A stretch of 64,000 nt of DNA from Carnimonas nigrificans ATCC BAA-78 (GTDB lineage: Bacteria; Pseudomonadota; Gammaproteobacteria; Pseudomonadales; Halomonadaceae): assembly GCF_000526695.1 (NCBI RefSeq), contig NZ_JAGO01000010.1, positions 248,001-312,000 on the forward strand. The letters run 5' to 3'. Positions 20,209 through 30,519 of this stretch are shown here, piece by piece. The notes below the pieces were generated by a model that was not told the DNA's origin, searched no databases, and saw nothing but the letters and a program-made list of their open reading frames with translations. Made by a program: the position numbers and the translations under genes. Positions within the stretch are counted from its first letter, which is position 1. Each line of letters begins with the position of its first letter.

Positions 20209-20940
20209 CTACTCCAGCGGAAAGCGCACGACCTGCCACTCGCGCAGCGTCTGTTCATCCAGCGTTACGACCAGATATCCCGGCAATAGGGTCGCATCAA
20301 TCGTGAACTCATCCTGATGGGCATCAAACTGATCGACACAGCCGGGCGATGTCAGCACCTGCGCTGCGCCACGCTGCTGCGCCACCGGAGTATGAATATG
20401 CCCAGACAGCACCGCCGCAGGCGGCAGAGAAAGGCGATCAATGCAGGCCCAAAAGTCGCCCTTGTCGCGCAGGTCTATGCTGCCCATCCAGCGCGTTGGC
20501 GGCTCAATAGGGGGATGATGCAGCGCAATCAGGTAGGGCCCATCGCTCGCCTCGACACGGGATTCAAGCGCAGCGAGCTGTTCAGCGCCCACTTCGCCGC
20601 CATCCCAGCCTTCCACCCATGAATCCAGCCCGAACAGTCGCCACTGCCCAAGGCGCACTTCCTGCAACAGCGGTCTATGTCGCACCATCTCCGCAGGATC
20701 ATCGTGGTTGCCGGGAATCCAGCCCCATTCGACACCCAGCGCATCACAGCCTTCAATAATCCGCTGGTAGCTGCGCGATGAGCCATCATCACTGACATCA
20801 CCACATAGCAGCAGGTAGTCGAAGCGCTCGTTGCCCAGAGCGCGCAGTGCGGCCCGAAAGCGCTGCTCAGGGTTGCTGCCCCTGACCTCCGCGGCGGGAT
20901 CGGCCTTTAGGTGAATATCGCTCAGTTGAATCAAACGCAT
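20209..20940 (-). CDS. cpdA: 3',5'-cyclic AMP phosphodiesterase
   Basis: CpdA hydrolyses cAMP to AMP and so lowers CRP signalling. The 243-residue calcineurin-like phosphoesterase shows QLSDIHL (metal Asp and His), LLCGDVSDDG, PGNHDDP, LHHPP and SGHIHTP, the full set of metal-ligand motifs. I start at the ATG at 20940, giving MRLIQLSDIHL as in Icc proteins; the longer ORF adds 18 unsupported residues. It is divergent from the carboxynorspermidine decarboxylase gene with 175 bases between. Confidence 0.88.
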   Translation of the reverse strand: MRLIQLSDIHLKADPAAEVRGSNPEQRFRAALRALGNERFDYLLLCGDVSDDGSSRSYQRIIEGCDALGVEWGWIPGNHDDPAEMVRHRPLLQEVRLGQWRLFGLDSWVEGWDGGEVGAEQLAALESRVEASDGPYLIALHHPPIEPPTRWMGSIDLRDKGDFWACIDRLSLPPAAVLSGHIHTPVAQQRGAAQVLTSPGCVDQFDAHQDEFTIDATLLPGYLVVTLDEQTLREWQVVRFPLE

Positions 20941-21115
20941 GGTGAGTGATGTCTCGCTGAAGCAGTGGAAAAACCGTGTGCAAAGTTCACACATTTCGCG
21001 ACAAAGTTCGCTATATTACGCGACTTGCCTCTATGTTGCGGCGCTCGCGCAAAATCGCCGCCGCATGTTTTCACAAGTGATTGATTTATTGCACCAGGTG
21101 GCCGAGTCCCTATTC

Positions 21116-22213
21116 ATGCTGAAAACGCCCTACTATCTGATCGACAAGCAAAAACTGCTGCGCAATATGCGCATCATGGACCAGGTGCGCCAGAGATCGG
21201 GCGCCAAGACCCTGCTCGCATTGAAGTGCTTCGCTACCTGGTGCGTCTTCGATGTGATGTGCGACCATATGGATGGTACTACCTCATCATCTCTCAACGA
21301 AGTGCGCCTTGGCCGCGAGAAATTCGGCGGCGAAACTCATGCCTATTCGGTGGCCTGGGCGAAGCACGAGATTGATGAAGCGGTCAGTTACGCCGACAAG
21401 ATCATCTTCAACTCGATTCAGCAGCTGGAGCGCTTCGATCAGGCGGCCAGCGGCATCAAGCGCGGCCTGCGTCTTAACCCCGGCATTTCGTCATCCTCGT
21501 TTGATCTCGCTGATCCTGCTCGCCCCTTCAGTCGGCTTGGCGAATCACAACCGCAACAGGTGCTGGAAGTTATCGACCGCATCAGCGGCGTGATGATTCA
21601 CAACAACTGCGAAAACGCTGACTTCGCGCTGTTCAACGACATGCTCGACACCATCGAAACGCGCTTCGGCGCCATTCTTGAGCGACTGGAGTGGGTGAGC
21701 CTGGGGGGAGGAATTCACTTTACCGGTGAAGATTACCCGCTGGAAGCGTTCTGCACGCGCCTGAAAACCTTCTCCGAGCGCTTTGGCGTGCAGGTTTATC
21801 TTGAGCCGGGCGAAGCTGCCATCACCGATACGGCCACCCTTGAAGTGAGCGTGCTCGATACCCTGCATAACGGCAAATCGCTGGCAGTGGTCGATTCCTC
21901 CATCGAGGCACATATGCTCGATCTTTTGATCTATCGCGAAGATGCCAGCATCAAGCCCAACCAGGGGGAGCACGAGGTGATGGTGTGCGGCAAGTCGTGT
22001 CTGGCGGGCGATATCTTCGGCACCTTCCGCTTTCCGCAGCCGCTCAGGGTGGGCGATACCCTGTCGATCGCTAATGCTGCCGGTTACACGATGGTAAAGA
22101 AAAACTGGTTTAATGGCGTTGCCATGCCCGCCATTGCGGTGCGGGAGCTGGATGGCAGCATCACTGAAATTCGCCGCTTCGGCTATGAGGATTACGCGTC
22201 CAGCCTGTCGTGA
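21116..22213 (+). CDS. nspC: carboxynorspermidine decarboxylase
   Basis: This PLP enzyme decarboxylates carboxy(nor)spermidine to (nor)spermidine. The 366-residue fold-III protein begins MLKTPYYLIDKQKL. It carries the PLP lysine in LLALKCFATW, the HNNCEN active-site stretch and SLGGGIHFTGEDYP. Partnered with the dehydrogenase downstream, it gives the alternative polyamine pathway known from Vibrio and many gut bacteria, which avoids decarboxylated SAM. The start is uncertain: in-frame ATGs exist at 21065 and further upstream, but the family N-terminus favours 21116. Confidence 0.9.
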   Translation: MLKTPYYLIDKQKLLRNMRIMDQVRQRSGAKTLLALKCFATWCVFDVMCDHMDGTTSSSLNEVRLGREKFGGETHAYSVAWAKHEIDEAVSYADKIIFNSIQQLERFDQAASGIKRGLRLNPGISSSSFDLADPARPFSRLGESQPQQVLEVIDRISGVMIHNNCENADFALFNDMLDTIETRFGAILERLEWVSLGGGIHFTGEDYPLEAFCTRLKTFSERFGVQVYLEPGEAAITDTATLEVSVLDTLHNGKSLAVVDSSIEAHMLDLLIYREDASIKPNQGEHEVMVCGKSCLAGDIFGTFRFPQPLRVGDTLSIANAAGYTMVKKNWFNGVAMPAIAVRELDGSITEIRRFGYEDYASSLS

Positions 22214-22315
22214 GCGGACGTGTTCGGCGCATTCACTTCATTGTGAGTGCGCTACGGTTTTTTCACGATATTTATCTTCACAACCACGTTTATTAACGAG
22301 GGAATCCCTACTGAA

Positions 22316-23530
22316 ATGAAGAAAAACGTCCTTATCATCGGCGCTGGTGGCGTCGCTCGGGTCGTGGCACACAAATGTGCGCAAAACAACGATGTCTTCG
22401 GTGATCTTCATATCGCCTCGCGAACGCTCTCCAAGGCAGAGGAGATCGTCACGTCGATTCACGACAAGCACTCGTTGAAAACGGCCGGCACTATCAAGGC
22501 TCATGCGCTTGATGCTCTGGATGTAGAAGCAACCAAGAAGGTCATTAGTGAGACTTCTGCGGCCATCGTGATCAACGTTGGCTCCGCCTTCCTGAACATG
22601 TCGGTGCTGACCGCCTGTATCGACACCGGTGCGGCCTATATCGACACCGCTATTCATGAAGATCCGCTCAAGATTTGCGAAACACCACCGTGGTACGGCA
22701 ACTATGAGTGGAAGCGCCGCGAGGAAGTGGCAAAGGCCGGCATTACCGCCATTCTCGGTGCCGGTTTTGATCCCGGCGTCGTCAACGCCTACGCGCGGCT
22801 GGCGCTGGATGATTACTTCGATACGCTGGAATCCATTGATATCGTCGATATCAATGCCGGTAGCCATGGCCGCTATTTCGCGACCAACTTCGATCCTGAA
22901 ATCAACTTCCGCGAATTTACCGGTCAAGTATGGTCGTGGCAGAACCGTGAGTGGGTAGCGAACAAGATGTTCGAAATCGGCCACGAATGGGACCTGCCGG
23001 TAGTGGGCAAGCAGAAAGCCTATATGACCGGCCACGATGAAATCCATTCGCTGTCACAGAACCTCGACGTGCCCAATGTGCGCTTTTGGATGGGCTTCGG
23101 CGATCACTACATCAATGTGTTCACGGTGCTGAAAAATCTCGGCCTGCTCTCGGAACAGCCGGTCACTACCGCAGAAGGTCAGGAAGTCGTACCGCTCAAG
23201 GTAGTCAAGGCGGTGCTCCCCGACCCCGGCTCGCTGGCGCCCGACTACACCGGCAAAACCTGTATTGGCGACCTGGTAAAAGGCACCAAGGATGGCAAGG
23301 CGGGAGAAGTGTTTATCTATAACGTGGCCGATCACGAACAAGCGTATCAGGAGACCGGTGCCCAGGGCATCTCCTATACCGCCGGCGTGCCCGCCGTGGC
23401 TGCCGCACTGCTGATTGCCAGCGGCGAATGGGACGTGAAGCGCATGGTCAACGTCGAAGAGCTGCCACCCAAGCCCTTTATCGAGGTGCTGGAGCGCATC
23501 GGCCTGACGACGCAGATTGAGGTGAGGTAG
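22316..23530 (+). CDS. carboxynorspermidine synthase (saccharopine dehydrogenase family)
   Basis: The enzyme reductively condenses aspartate semialdehyde with a diamine to form carboxynorspermidine or carboxyspermidine, using NADPH. The 404-residue protein has the Rossmann motif LIIGAGGVARVVAHKCA. GAGFDPGVVNAYARLA and TAGVPAVAAALLIASGEW are shared with CANSDH/Lys9-like enzymes. It follows nspC by about 100 bases in the same direction. A GAGG lies about 12 bases before the ATG. Substrate length (putrescine or diaminopropane) cannot be read from the sequence. Confidence 0.9.
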   Translation: MKKNVLIIGAGGVARVVAHKCAQNNDVFGDLHIASRTLSKAEEIVTSIHDKHSLKTAGTIKAHALDALDVEATKKVISETSAAIVINVGSAFLNMSVLTACIDTGAAYIDTAIHEDPLKICETPPWYGNYEWKRREEVAKAGITAILGAGFDPGVVNAYARLALDDYFDTLESIDIVDINAGSHGRYFATNFDPEINFREFTGQVWSWQNREWVANKMFEIGHEWDLPVVGKQKAYMTGHDEIHSLSQNLDVPNVRFWMGFGDHYINVFTVLKNLGLLSEQPVTTAEGQEVVPLKVVKAVLPDPGSLAPDYTGKTCIGDLVKGTKDGKAGEVFIYNVADHEQAYQETGAQGISYTAGVPAVAAALLIASGEWDVKRMVNVEELPPKPFIEVLERIGLTTQIEVR

Positions 23531-23580
23531 GTGGCAAGGGGCGATGCCTCTGCGCGCATACAAAGTACACATTAGATGCA

Positions 23581-23661
23581 CTACCGTACCTTAATAAAGA
23601 AATATGCTTAACGCTGGTAAATCACCAGCCGCAACGAAGATCTTAAATCAAGGTACGGTAG
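23581..23661. repeat. 81-bp structured element with nested inverted repeats
   Basis: CTACCGTACCTT (23581-23592) is the exact complement of AAGGTACGGTAG (23650-23661). Between them GCTGGT and ACCAGC (23613-23629) form an inner hairpin. The whole could fold as a long stem carrying a side hairpin. It lies 50 bases past the carboxynorspermidine synthase stop, without a T-run. It could be a small RNA, a 3' stabiliser or a miniature mobile element. Confidence 0.4.
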
Positions 23662-23813
23662 ACTATAAAATAATCCCTATCGGATCATCTATCCAAAAAT
23701 GATTCATTACAGCGAACAAGTGATTCGGCTTTAAAGCTCTGATTAAAAGGCTGGATTAACTGTCAATATGCAGCGATGCTCTATCAATCCTTGACCCAGC
23801 TACCCTTACAAAA

Positions 23814-25388
23814 TTAATCATGTCCTAAACGGAAAGCTTGCAAACGGGGTAAAACAGTCGCAAGATCCACTGCCTGCCCCTCCCCAAATCCAAAATATAG
23901 CTCCTTGAATAATCCATATAGTTTATCAGAGGCATTGCGATTGTTTTCATTAGGAGTAACGGTAACCAAGGGTGGACATAATGTTTGCTGAGCATCTTCA
24001 ATATTTTTAAACAGACCAGCAGCTACAGAAGCAAAAATGCACGCACCTACCCCTGTCGGAGAATACTTAGGCACTAGAATTTCCTTACCCAACATATCTG
24101 CATATATCTGATTAAGGACGCTATTCTTCTGTGGAATCCCCCCACCATTTATAACCCGCTGAATAGAGAGCCCATGCTGGGACATGCGATCATGTATCAC
24201 TCTGACATGCATTGCCATACCCTCCAAGGCAGCATGCATTTCATCTGCAGCTGTATGCCCAAGATCCCACCCCAAGGTGACACCCGAGAGATCTGAGCGG
24301 GCCAGTACAGTACGATCGCCATTATCCCAAACCAAGCGCAACAAGCCTGTATGGCCCGGTCTTCTACCTTCCAGTTGGTCACATAGAGCGGCTACTGATG
24401 TCCCGGCACGGCGCGCAATGGCATCGAAGATATCACCTGTCGCGGATTGCCCAGCCTCTACTCCCAGCATGCCAGGCACAACACTACCAGGAACTACACC
24501 ACAGATCCCTGGTACTGGTGACAGCGCATTGTCCCCCAGGGCAATAATACAAGTTGATGTTCCGACGACATTAACAATATCACCGGCTTTACACCCACAA
24601 CCGATAGAATCCCAATGACTGTCAAAAGCACCAAAGGAAATTGGGATCCCAGGTTTTAAGCCTAATTTGTCGGCCCATTCAGGCGATAATGTTCCAGCAA
24701 TATCTCCCGCTGTGCCATAGTGTCCGTCAAGTTTGTCGTTAATATCATTAAATAGAGGATCTACTCTAGACAGGAAATCCTGAGGTGGTAACCCTCCGAA
24801 TTCCTCCCTCCACATCCATTTATGCCCCATGGCACACACAGAACGCGGAAGCTCTTCCCGTGACTTCAAGCCACATAATGTGGCAACCAGCATGTCACAG
24901 TGTTCCATAGCCGTATATAAGCGATTACGTTTGTCAGGAGAATGACGTAAAAAATGTAATAGCTTTGCATATCCCCATTCATGAGAATATGTCCCACCAC
25001 ACCACTTCAGGACTTCCAGTTTTTCTTCATTTCCTAGGGCTGTAATTTCTTTTGCTTCTTTATGTGCGCGATGATCACACCACAGGTAATAGTCATCTAA
25101 CGGACGTAGTTTTTCATCTACCATGACTACGCTTGAACCAGTAGTATCTGCGGCAAAAGCAGCAATAGAGCGTCCATCTACCCCCCCTTTTTGGCAGGCA
25201 TTACGCATTGCTCCAACAAGAGCCATCATATGGTCATCATGGCTTTGTTGCGCACAAAGAGGGTCATTTGGCGAACGTTTGAGAGGATACTCAGCGATTT
25301 CAGTTGCAACTGTTTTTCCTAAAGCGGTGTCCATAATAGTGACACGCACGCTAAGTGTTCCAAAGTCAGCCCCAGCTACAAGTGTCAT
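23814..25388 (-). CDS. araB: ribulokinase
   Basis: The FGGY-family kinase phosphorylates L-ribulose at position 5. The 524-residue protein begins VAGADFGTLSVRVTIMD and has ADTTGSSVVMVD, the sugar-proximal WCDHRAHKEA and SFGAFDSHWDSIGCGC. GTSTCIIAL and ATGDIFDAIARR follow, and all fit AraB over xylulokinase. It is the last gene of the AT-rich pentulose operon, nine bases after the 4-epimerase. No AraA or AraC is encoded nearby. Confidence 0.9.
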   Translation of the reverse strand: MTLVAGADFGTLSVRVTIMDTALGKTVATEIAEYPLKRSPNDPLCAQQSHDDHMMALVGAMRNACQKGGVDGRSIAAFAADTTGSSVVMVDEKLRPLDDYYLWCDHRAHKEAKEITALGNEEKLEVLKWCGGTYSHEWGYAKLLHFLRHSPDKRNRLYTAMEHCDMLVATLCGLKSREELPRSVCAMGHKWMWREEFGGLPPQDFLSRVDPLFNDINDKLDGHYGTAGDIAGTLSPEWADKLGLKPGIPISFGAFDSHWDSIGCGCKAGDIVNVVGTSTCIIALGDNALSPVPGICGVVPGSVVPGMLGVEAGQSATGDIFDAIARRAGTSVAALCDQLEGRRPGHTGLLRLVWDNGDRTVLARSDLSGVTLGWDLGHTAADEMHAALEGMAMHVRVIHDRMSQHGLSIQRVINGGGIPQKNSVLNQIYADMLGKEILVPKYSPTGVGACIFASVAAGLFKNIEDAQQTLCPPLVTVTPNENNRNASDKLYGLFKELYFGFGEGQAVDLATVLPRLQAFRLGHD

Positions 25389-25397
25389 ACTGGCTCC

Positions 25398-26090
25398 TTA
25401 TTGCCCATAAGTCGCATGAGCGCCATGTTTACGTAGAAAATGGCGATCCCTATACATAGAAGAGATTGGTGCCACCTGGGGATTAAGCTGCATGGTATGC
25501 CATGCCATACGAGCACACTCCTCAAGTATCAAAGCATTCAGAGCGGCTTCTTTTGGTGTTCGGCCCCACACAAAGGGGCCATGGCCTGCTACTAATACAG
25601 CAGGGATTTCCAACGGGTCACTATTACTAAAAGTTTCAACAATTGCCTCACCAGTAGCGGTTACATAACGCTCACCTAACTCTTCAGAACGAAGAGAACG
25701 CGTAACGGGTATCTCTCCTCTAAAGTAGTCAGCATGAGTGGTACCAAAACATGGAATTGGGACCTGTGCCTGGGCAAAAATTGTTGCGTAGGTGGAATGA
25801 GTGTGGATGACTCCGCCTATATCATCGAAGGCTCGGTACAATACCAGATGGGTATCAAGATCAGACGATGGTCGTAAATGATGATCAATCAGAGAACCGT
25901 CGATATGAACAGTAACCATATCTTCTGACTTCATGGTTTCAAATGAGACACCAGAAGGCTTAATAACTATATGATTATTATTTCTATCAATCCCGCTAGC
26001 ATTACCGAAGGTAGCGACAACCAACTTATCCCTGACAATATCAAGATTAGCCTGTAATACAGATTGTTTAAGGCCAGCAACCGAAGACAT
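25398..26090 (-). CDS. araD: L-ribulose-5-phosphate 4-epimerase
   Basis: This class II aldolase-fold enzyme converts L-ribulose-5-phosphate to D-xylulose-5-phosphate, linking the operon to the pentose phosphate pathway. The 230-residue protein has FGNASGID, the KPSGVSFE phosphate site, the zinc ligands in IHTHSTYAT and a third His in AGHGPFVWG. A C-terminal Tyr-rich tail ends HGAHATYGQ, as in AraD/UlaF/SgbE. UlaF-type epimerases have the same fold, but the adjacent ribulokinase supports AraD. Confidence 0.9.
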   Translation of the reverse strand: MSSVAGLKQSVLQANLDIVRDKLVVATFGNASGIDRNNNHIVIKPSGVSFETMKSEDMVTVHIDGSLIDHHLRPSSDLDTHLVLYRAFDDIGGVIHTHSTYATIFAQAQVPIPCFGTTHADYFRGEIPVTRSLRSEELGERYVTATGEAIVETFSNSDPLEIPAVLVAGHGPFVWGRTPKEAALNALILEECARMAWHTMQLNPQVAPISSMYRDRHFLRKHGAHATYGQ

Positions 26091-26149
26091 AGGGATCTCC
26101 TTTATCAGGTAAGGATAAATATAGTACTTTTTATTACATCATATCCAAA

Positions 26150-27091
26150 TTAGTGATCATCCCAACCAATGTAGTCATTTGCATTATTTTCAGTAATCAA
26201 CTGCGGATCGAGCAATATGGTTTTTTCCTGAGGCTCTTTCCCCTCAAATAACTGATAGGCCAGGTTAAGTGCTTTCTCAGACATCCCATAGGGATCCTGA
26301 CTCGCAGTAGCCTTGATCAATGAATTACCAGATTTTAGTGACTGCACAGTATCAGGCGCACCATCAACACCCGTGATAATAAGTTTGGAGCGATTAAATT
26401 GACGCGCAGCCAATTGTGCCCCTTGGGCCATGGGATCATTTGCGGCGAAAACAGCATCAAGATTATCGTATCGAGTCAGTAGCCCTTGCATTACATTTAA
26501 GCCACCATCGCGACTTCCTTGCCCATTTTGATCTTTAGAAACAACATTGATCCCTGCTGTGTTAGAGAATACCTCCGAGCAACCTTCAAATCGGTCATTA
26601 AGAGAAGAAGATGAAGGTCCCTTAATAATCGCTACATTCCCTTCGCCTTTTAACGTATCCACAATATACTGACATGCCTTGCGACCCGCTGCCTTGTTAT
26701 CTGTCATTACGGTAACTTCAGCACCTGGGGCGGAAACATCAAATGCTGCAACAGTAATACCGGCATTTTTTGCTCGCAGGACTGCTGGAGCTATAGCCTT
26801 CTCATCCACAGCATTCAGCATAATAATATCTACACCTTTTGCAATGAAATTATCTATCTGACTGACTTGTTTGTTTAGGTCATAATCAGCTGAAACTGAT
26901 GTAACCTTGACATTGGGGTTTATTTTCTTGGCAGCGTTAGTAACGCCTTTGACTGTAGCGACAAAATAAGGATTGCCTAATAAAGCTACTGAGATACCAA
27001 CGTTCTCTAATTTCTTTTCCTGTGCAGCAGCAACACCAGAGGTAGCTATCAATGCACTTGACAAGATAATAGTAGTAATTTTGTTGAACAT
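26150..27091 (-). CDS. periplasmic sugar-binding protein of an ABC importer (RbsB-like)
   Basis: The 313-residue solute-binding protein belongs to the type I periplasmic family. A signal peptide ends SGVAAAQ. LLGNPYFVATVKGV and ASQDPYGMSEKAL are typical of pentose binders, and ITGVDGAPDTVQ lies in the hinge/C-lobe. It delivers the sugar to the permease and ATPase encoded upstream. I start at 27091, with GAGAGGA about 5 bases upstream; a GTG five codons earlier is less likely. A pentulose or pentitol such as L-ribulose or L-arabitol is the likely ligand, inferred from the operon. Confidence 0.85.
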   Translation of the reverse strand: MFNKITTIILSSALIATSGVAAAQEKKLENVGISVALLGNPYFVATVKGVTNAAKKINPNVKVTSVSADYDLNKQVSQIDNFIAKGVDIIMLNAVDEKAIAPAVLRAKNAGITVAAFDVSAPGAEVTVMTDNKAAGRKACQYIVDTLKGEGNVAIIKGPSSSSLNDRFEGCSEVFSNTAGINVVSKDQNGQGSRDGGLNVMQGLLTRYDNLDAVFAANDPMAQGAQLAARQFNRSKLIITGVDGAPDTVQSLKSGNSLIKATASQDPYGMSEKALNLAYQLFEGKEPQEKTILLDPQLITENNANDYIGWDDH

Positions 27092-27153
27092 TTTATGTCC
27101 TCTCACAGCATTTAGAAAATAATATATTAATTACAAGACCAACATCCTGAGTT

Positions 27154-28137
27154 CTAAGTTCTGGCTCCGCCCTTCATTCTGTAACGATCCAAAGCTACTG
27201 CAACTATAATGACAAGCCCTTTAATAATAAACTGCCAAATATCAGAGACTCCCATAAGAATTAGACCATTTGACAATACAGCGATGATAAGTGCCCCTAC
27301 CAACGTCCCCCAAATAGACCCCACCCCTCCCACTAAACTCGTACCGCCAAGAATAACTGCAGCGATTGCATCAAGTTCATTAGATTGACCAAGTTGTAAC
27401 CCATTCGCTGCATACAAGCGGGCTGAGGACATTACGCCACCAAGACCAGCAAACAGTCCAGAAATACCATACGCAAACAAAAGGACAAGCCATACTTTAA
27501 TACCAGCTAGCCTTGCAGCCTCTTGATTGCCTCCAGTCGCATAGATCCATGTACCAAGGACAGTTGCACGGAGAATAAACCATGAGAGCAGTACCACTAC
27601 CATGGCAATAATAGCCAGGCACGGAACTCCTAAAATATTGCCATTCCCGATGAAGGCAAAAGGTAAGTCAGGATTAAATATGGTGGTGTCATCCCCCATA
27701 AGACGGGCCATGCCACGTACAGCGGTTAGCGCCCCAAGAGTGACTATAAAAGGCGGTAATCTCAGGAAAGAAATAAGCACACCATTGAACAAACCAAACG
27801 CAAGTCCTGTAAGGATGCCTGCTGGAATACCCAATAACCCTAGTCCAGGCCAAAGAGATATCTTCACAGCCACTATTGCCGAAGCAGCCAATATAGATCC
27901 TACAGAAAGATCTATGCCCGCCGTCAAGATAACGAAAGTCATACCAGCCGCAAGTACAATATTAATTGATGCCTGCTGCATTACAATTGATAAATTGTTC
28001 CCTGTTAAAAACTTGCCGGTCATTAACTGGAAAGCAATAGCCAATAGAATGAGTACCGGGAGCATCCCGAGGGCCACAAATGTCGAACGCATACGAGTGG
28101 CAACTCTGGATTGGTCTCGCAGAGGTGTTGATGTCAT
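27154..28137 (-). CDS. sugar ABC transporter permease (RbsC-like)
   Basis: The 327-residue inner-membrane protein has about eight to ten hydrophobic helices. Family signatures are [12 protein letters not shown] and [20 protein letters not shown], the latter including the EAA-like coupling loop. It is short and single, so it works as a homodimer with the RbsA-type ATPase. Its ATG overlaps the ATPase stop by four bases, indicating coupled translation. Confidence 0.9.
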   Translation of the reverse strand: MTSTPLRDQSRVATRMRSTFVALGMLPVLILLAIAFQLMTGKFLTGNNLSIVMQQASINIVLAAGMTFVILTAGIDLSVGSILAASAIVAVKISLWPGLGLLGIPAGILTGLAFGLFNGVLISFLRLPPFIVTLGALTAVRGMARLMGDDTTIFNPDLPFAFIGNGNILGVPCLAIIAMVVVLLSWFILRATVLGTWIYATGGNQEAARLAGIKVWLVLLFAYGISGLFAGLGGVMSSARLYAANGLQLGQSNELDAIAAVILGGTSLVGGVGSIWGTLVGALIIAVLSNGLILMGVSDIWQFIIKGLVIIVAVALDRYRMKGGART

Positions 28138-29705
28138 ATCAAATTCTCCTGAATCACTTCAGATGCTTTGTGCACGGTGTTAGAACGATTCAATCCTGTG
28201 GATAGTGTCATTAGTGCTTCTTGGGTAATTGGGTGTTCTGAAGTAGCTGTGACTTCGCCAACAATCTCTCCTTCACTCATGACTAAGCAACGATCCGCAA
28301 TACCAATAATTTCTGGCAATTCACTCGACACAACGACAATAGCAAGACCATGAGAAGCCAGTTCATCAATCAGCTTATAAATTTCTGACTTAGCGCCAAT
28401 ATCTACCCCTCTCGTGGGTTCATCCAATAAAATAACTTTAGGATTTGCTTCAAGTAGACGCGCTAAAAGAACTTTCTGTTGATTCCCACCAGAAAGAGAT
28501 CCTACTTTCTGTTTTATTGACAGTGTGCGTATGGCTAGATTTTTTATTGCTCTATCTGTTCGCTGGGACGCCATAGAAAAATGACGAATGCCGCCCAGAA
28601 TGGCGTCTCTAATAGACACCATCACATTTACATTGTCAGAGATTGTCATATCCAGGAAAAGACCAAGACCTTTACGGTCCTCCGTGAGATAGACTATCCC
28701 CTTGTGTAGCGCTTCTCTGGGGGATTTGGGAGATACATTCTCCCCCTCAACATGTACATTTCCCCGTACGGCTGTGTCAGCGCCATAGATCAGTCGTAAT
28801 AATTCTGTGCGTCCAGAGCCTACCAGCCCTGAAATTCCAAGAACTTCTCCGCGATGTACCTGAAATGAACACCCTTTTACCAATTTTCCATCAGAGAGAT
28901 CATCTACCGACAATACAATATCACGAGATGAATCACTCGCTTTATGCTCTTTCTTGTAGAAAGATGATATATCACGCCCAACCATCATCGTGACTAACCG
29001 CTCGGCATTAATCTCATTTTTATCAAGTGTTCCTACATAAGTACCATCCCGAAGAACGGTACAGCGGTCAGATAACCGGTAGATTTCCTCCATGCGATGG
29101 GAAATATATATGACCGCAATACCCTGAGTTTTAAGCCTTGCAATTACTTCAAAAAGTTTTTCTGTCTCACGACCTGATAGTGAAGTGGTAGGCTCATCCA
29201 TTACAATAATACGCGCATCAAGCGATAAGGCCCTGGCAATCTCCACTAACTGGCATTCACCTAATGACAAGTTTCTTACCAGTGCATCCGGTTCGAAACT
29301 GACTCCAAGCCTGTCAAGCACAGGCTTGGCCGAAGCCAGCATTGCCTTCCGGTTGATCACTCCACCTCGTGACTTCTCAACACCTAAAAATATATTTTGC
29401 GCCACAGACAAGTTAGGGGAAAGAGACAGCTCTTGATATATAACAGCAATGCCATAAGACCTTGATGCACGAGTATTGCCAGTAGGAATAGTTTGTCCAT
29501 CTACCAGGATTTCCCCGCCCTTATCCGGTGTTAATGCACCAGAGAGAATCTTCATCAAGGTGGATTTTCCTGCGCCATTCTCTCCCATCAAGGCATGAAC
29601 CTCTCCACTCCACGCAGTCAAGGACACGTCTTGCAATGCCTTGATCCCATCAAATGTTTTGGAGATATGATTCATTTTCAATAGAGGTATATTAGGTTCG
29701 TACAT
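28134..29705 (-). CDS. sugar ABC transporter ATPase with two nucleotide-binding domains (RbsA-like)
   Basis: This 523-residue fused ATPase powers sugar import. The first domain has [29 protein letters not shown] and the Walker B segment [11 protein letters not shown]. The second has a degenerate P-loop [31 protein letters not shown] and [18 protein letters not shown], exactly as in RbsA/XylG. The degenerate second site is normal for the family. The start at 29705 has AAGGGGG upstream; the extended ORF reaches into the regulator gene and is not believed. Confidence 0.92.
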   Translation of the reverse strand: MYEPNIPLLKMNHISKTFDGIKALQDVSLTAWSGEVHALMGENGAGKSTLMKILSGALTPDKGGEILVDGQTIPTGNTRASRSYGIAVIYQELSLSPNLSVAQNIFLGVEKSRGGVINRKAMLASAKPVLDRLGVSFEPDALVRNLSLGECQLVEIARALSLDARIIVMDEPTTSLSGRETEKLFEVIARLKTQGIAVIYISHRMEEIYRLSDRCTVLRDGTYVGTLDKNEINAERLVTMMVGRDISSFYKKEHKASDSSRDIVLSVDDLSDGKLVKGCSFQVHRGEVLGISGLVGSGRTELLRLIYGADTAVRGNVHVEGENVSPKSPREALHKGIVYLTEDRKGLGLFLDMTISDNVNVMVSIRDAILGGIRHFSMASQRTDRAIKNLAIRTLSIKQKVGSLSGGNQQKVLLARLLEANPKVILLDEPTRGVDIGAKSEIYKLIDELASHGLAIVVVSSELPEIIGIADRCLVMSEGEIVGEVTATSEHPITQEALMTLSTGLNRSNTVHKASEVIQENLI

Positions 29706-29715
29706 ATATTCCCCC

Positions 29716-30483
29716 TTAGGAGTCGGCAATCGTGTAATGGATATTCTGGCTTTCCAGCATTTTTGCATCAGCATCAGATAATCCACTGTCAGTCACTACT
29801 TGGGATACTCGCCCTAATGGCAAGACAACTAAGGGAGCCTCTTCCTTGAACTTACGACTATCAACCAGAAGTACGACCTCATTGACTCGATCAGCAAAAT
29901 GTCTGGCCAAATGTGCCAATAAAGGCTGGGACTCCATCATTCCCTGTGCACCTACACCAAGCGCACCTACAAAAAACTGGGAAGCAAAAAAGGTATGGTC
30001 CTCAAGCCCAGGGTCGTGAAGGATGCCTGGCTCGCGATGCAAGTCACCACCACCAACGGTCAACTGACAATGACCAAATTCAGATAGATAGGCCGCCAGT
30101 GGCATTGAATGCGTCAAAATACGGACATTTCTATCAGCAATATGCATACCGAAATGAAAGCAGGTAGAGCCACCATGAATAACGATCAAACTACCTTCCC
30201 GCACCAGCTTACTGGCTTCTCTACCTATAGCTCGCTTAGCTTCGACAGCTATATCTCTATTGTCTGTGAAGGGGAGAGCGATAGCGCGGCGCCGGTGTGC
30301 GTCATTTATTGCAGCGATTCCTCCATATACTTTTTGTACACATCCATCGTCATCGAGCTTATCTATATCCCTCCTGACAGTAGCCGCTGAAACACCCAGG
30401 ATATCTGCCAGCTCATTCACGGTAATAAATGAACGTTGCTGAAGTAGATACTCGATTTGGGTATGGCGGTCGAATTCACTCAT
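29716..30483 (-). CDS. DeoR-family transcriptional regulator
   Basis: The 255-residue regulator has an N-terminal HTH ([27 protein letters not shown]). A C-terminal DeoR sensor domain shows HGGSTCFHF and [13 protein letters not shown]. DeoR regulators sense phosphorylated sugars and usually repress. Being the first gene of the operon, it probably controls itself and the genes after it. The start at 30483 is preferred because GAGC lies 8 bases upstream; the ORF extension adds 12 residues. A GATTAA-type palindrome lies 37 bases before the start. Confidence 0.88.
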   Translation of the reverse strand: MSEFDRHTQIEYLLQQRSFITVNELADILGVSAATVRRDIDKLDDDGCVQKVYGGIAAINDAHRRRAIALPFTDNRDIAVEAKRAIGREASKLVREGSLIVIHGGSTCFHFGMHIADRNVRILTHSMPLAAYLSEFGHCQLTVGGGDLHREPGILHDPGLEDHTFFASQFFVGALGVGAQGMMESQPLLAHLARHFADRVNEVVLLVDSRKFKEEAPLVVLPLGRVSQVVTDSGLSDADAKMLESQNIHYTIADS

Positions 30484-30519
30484 TACGGAGCTCTTTTGGT
30501 TATGGGCAATCACACACAT

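Noticed and set aside
20976-20992. GTGTG-CAAAGTT-CACAC upstream of cpdA as a CRP site
   Set aside because: The half-sites are one base closer together than the TGTGA-N6-TCACA spacing requires, so it is at best a poor CRP match.
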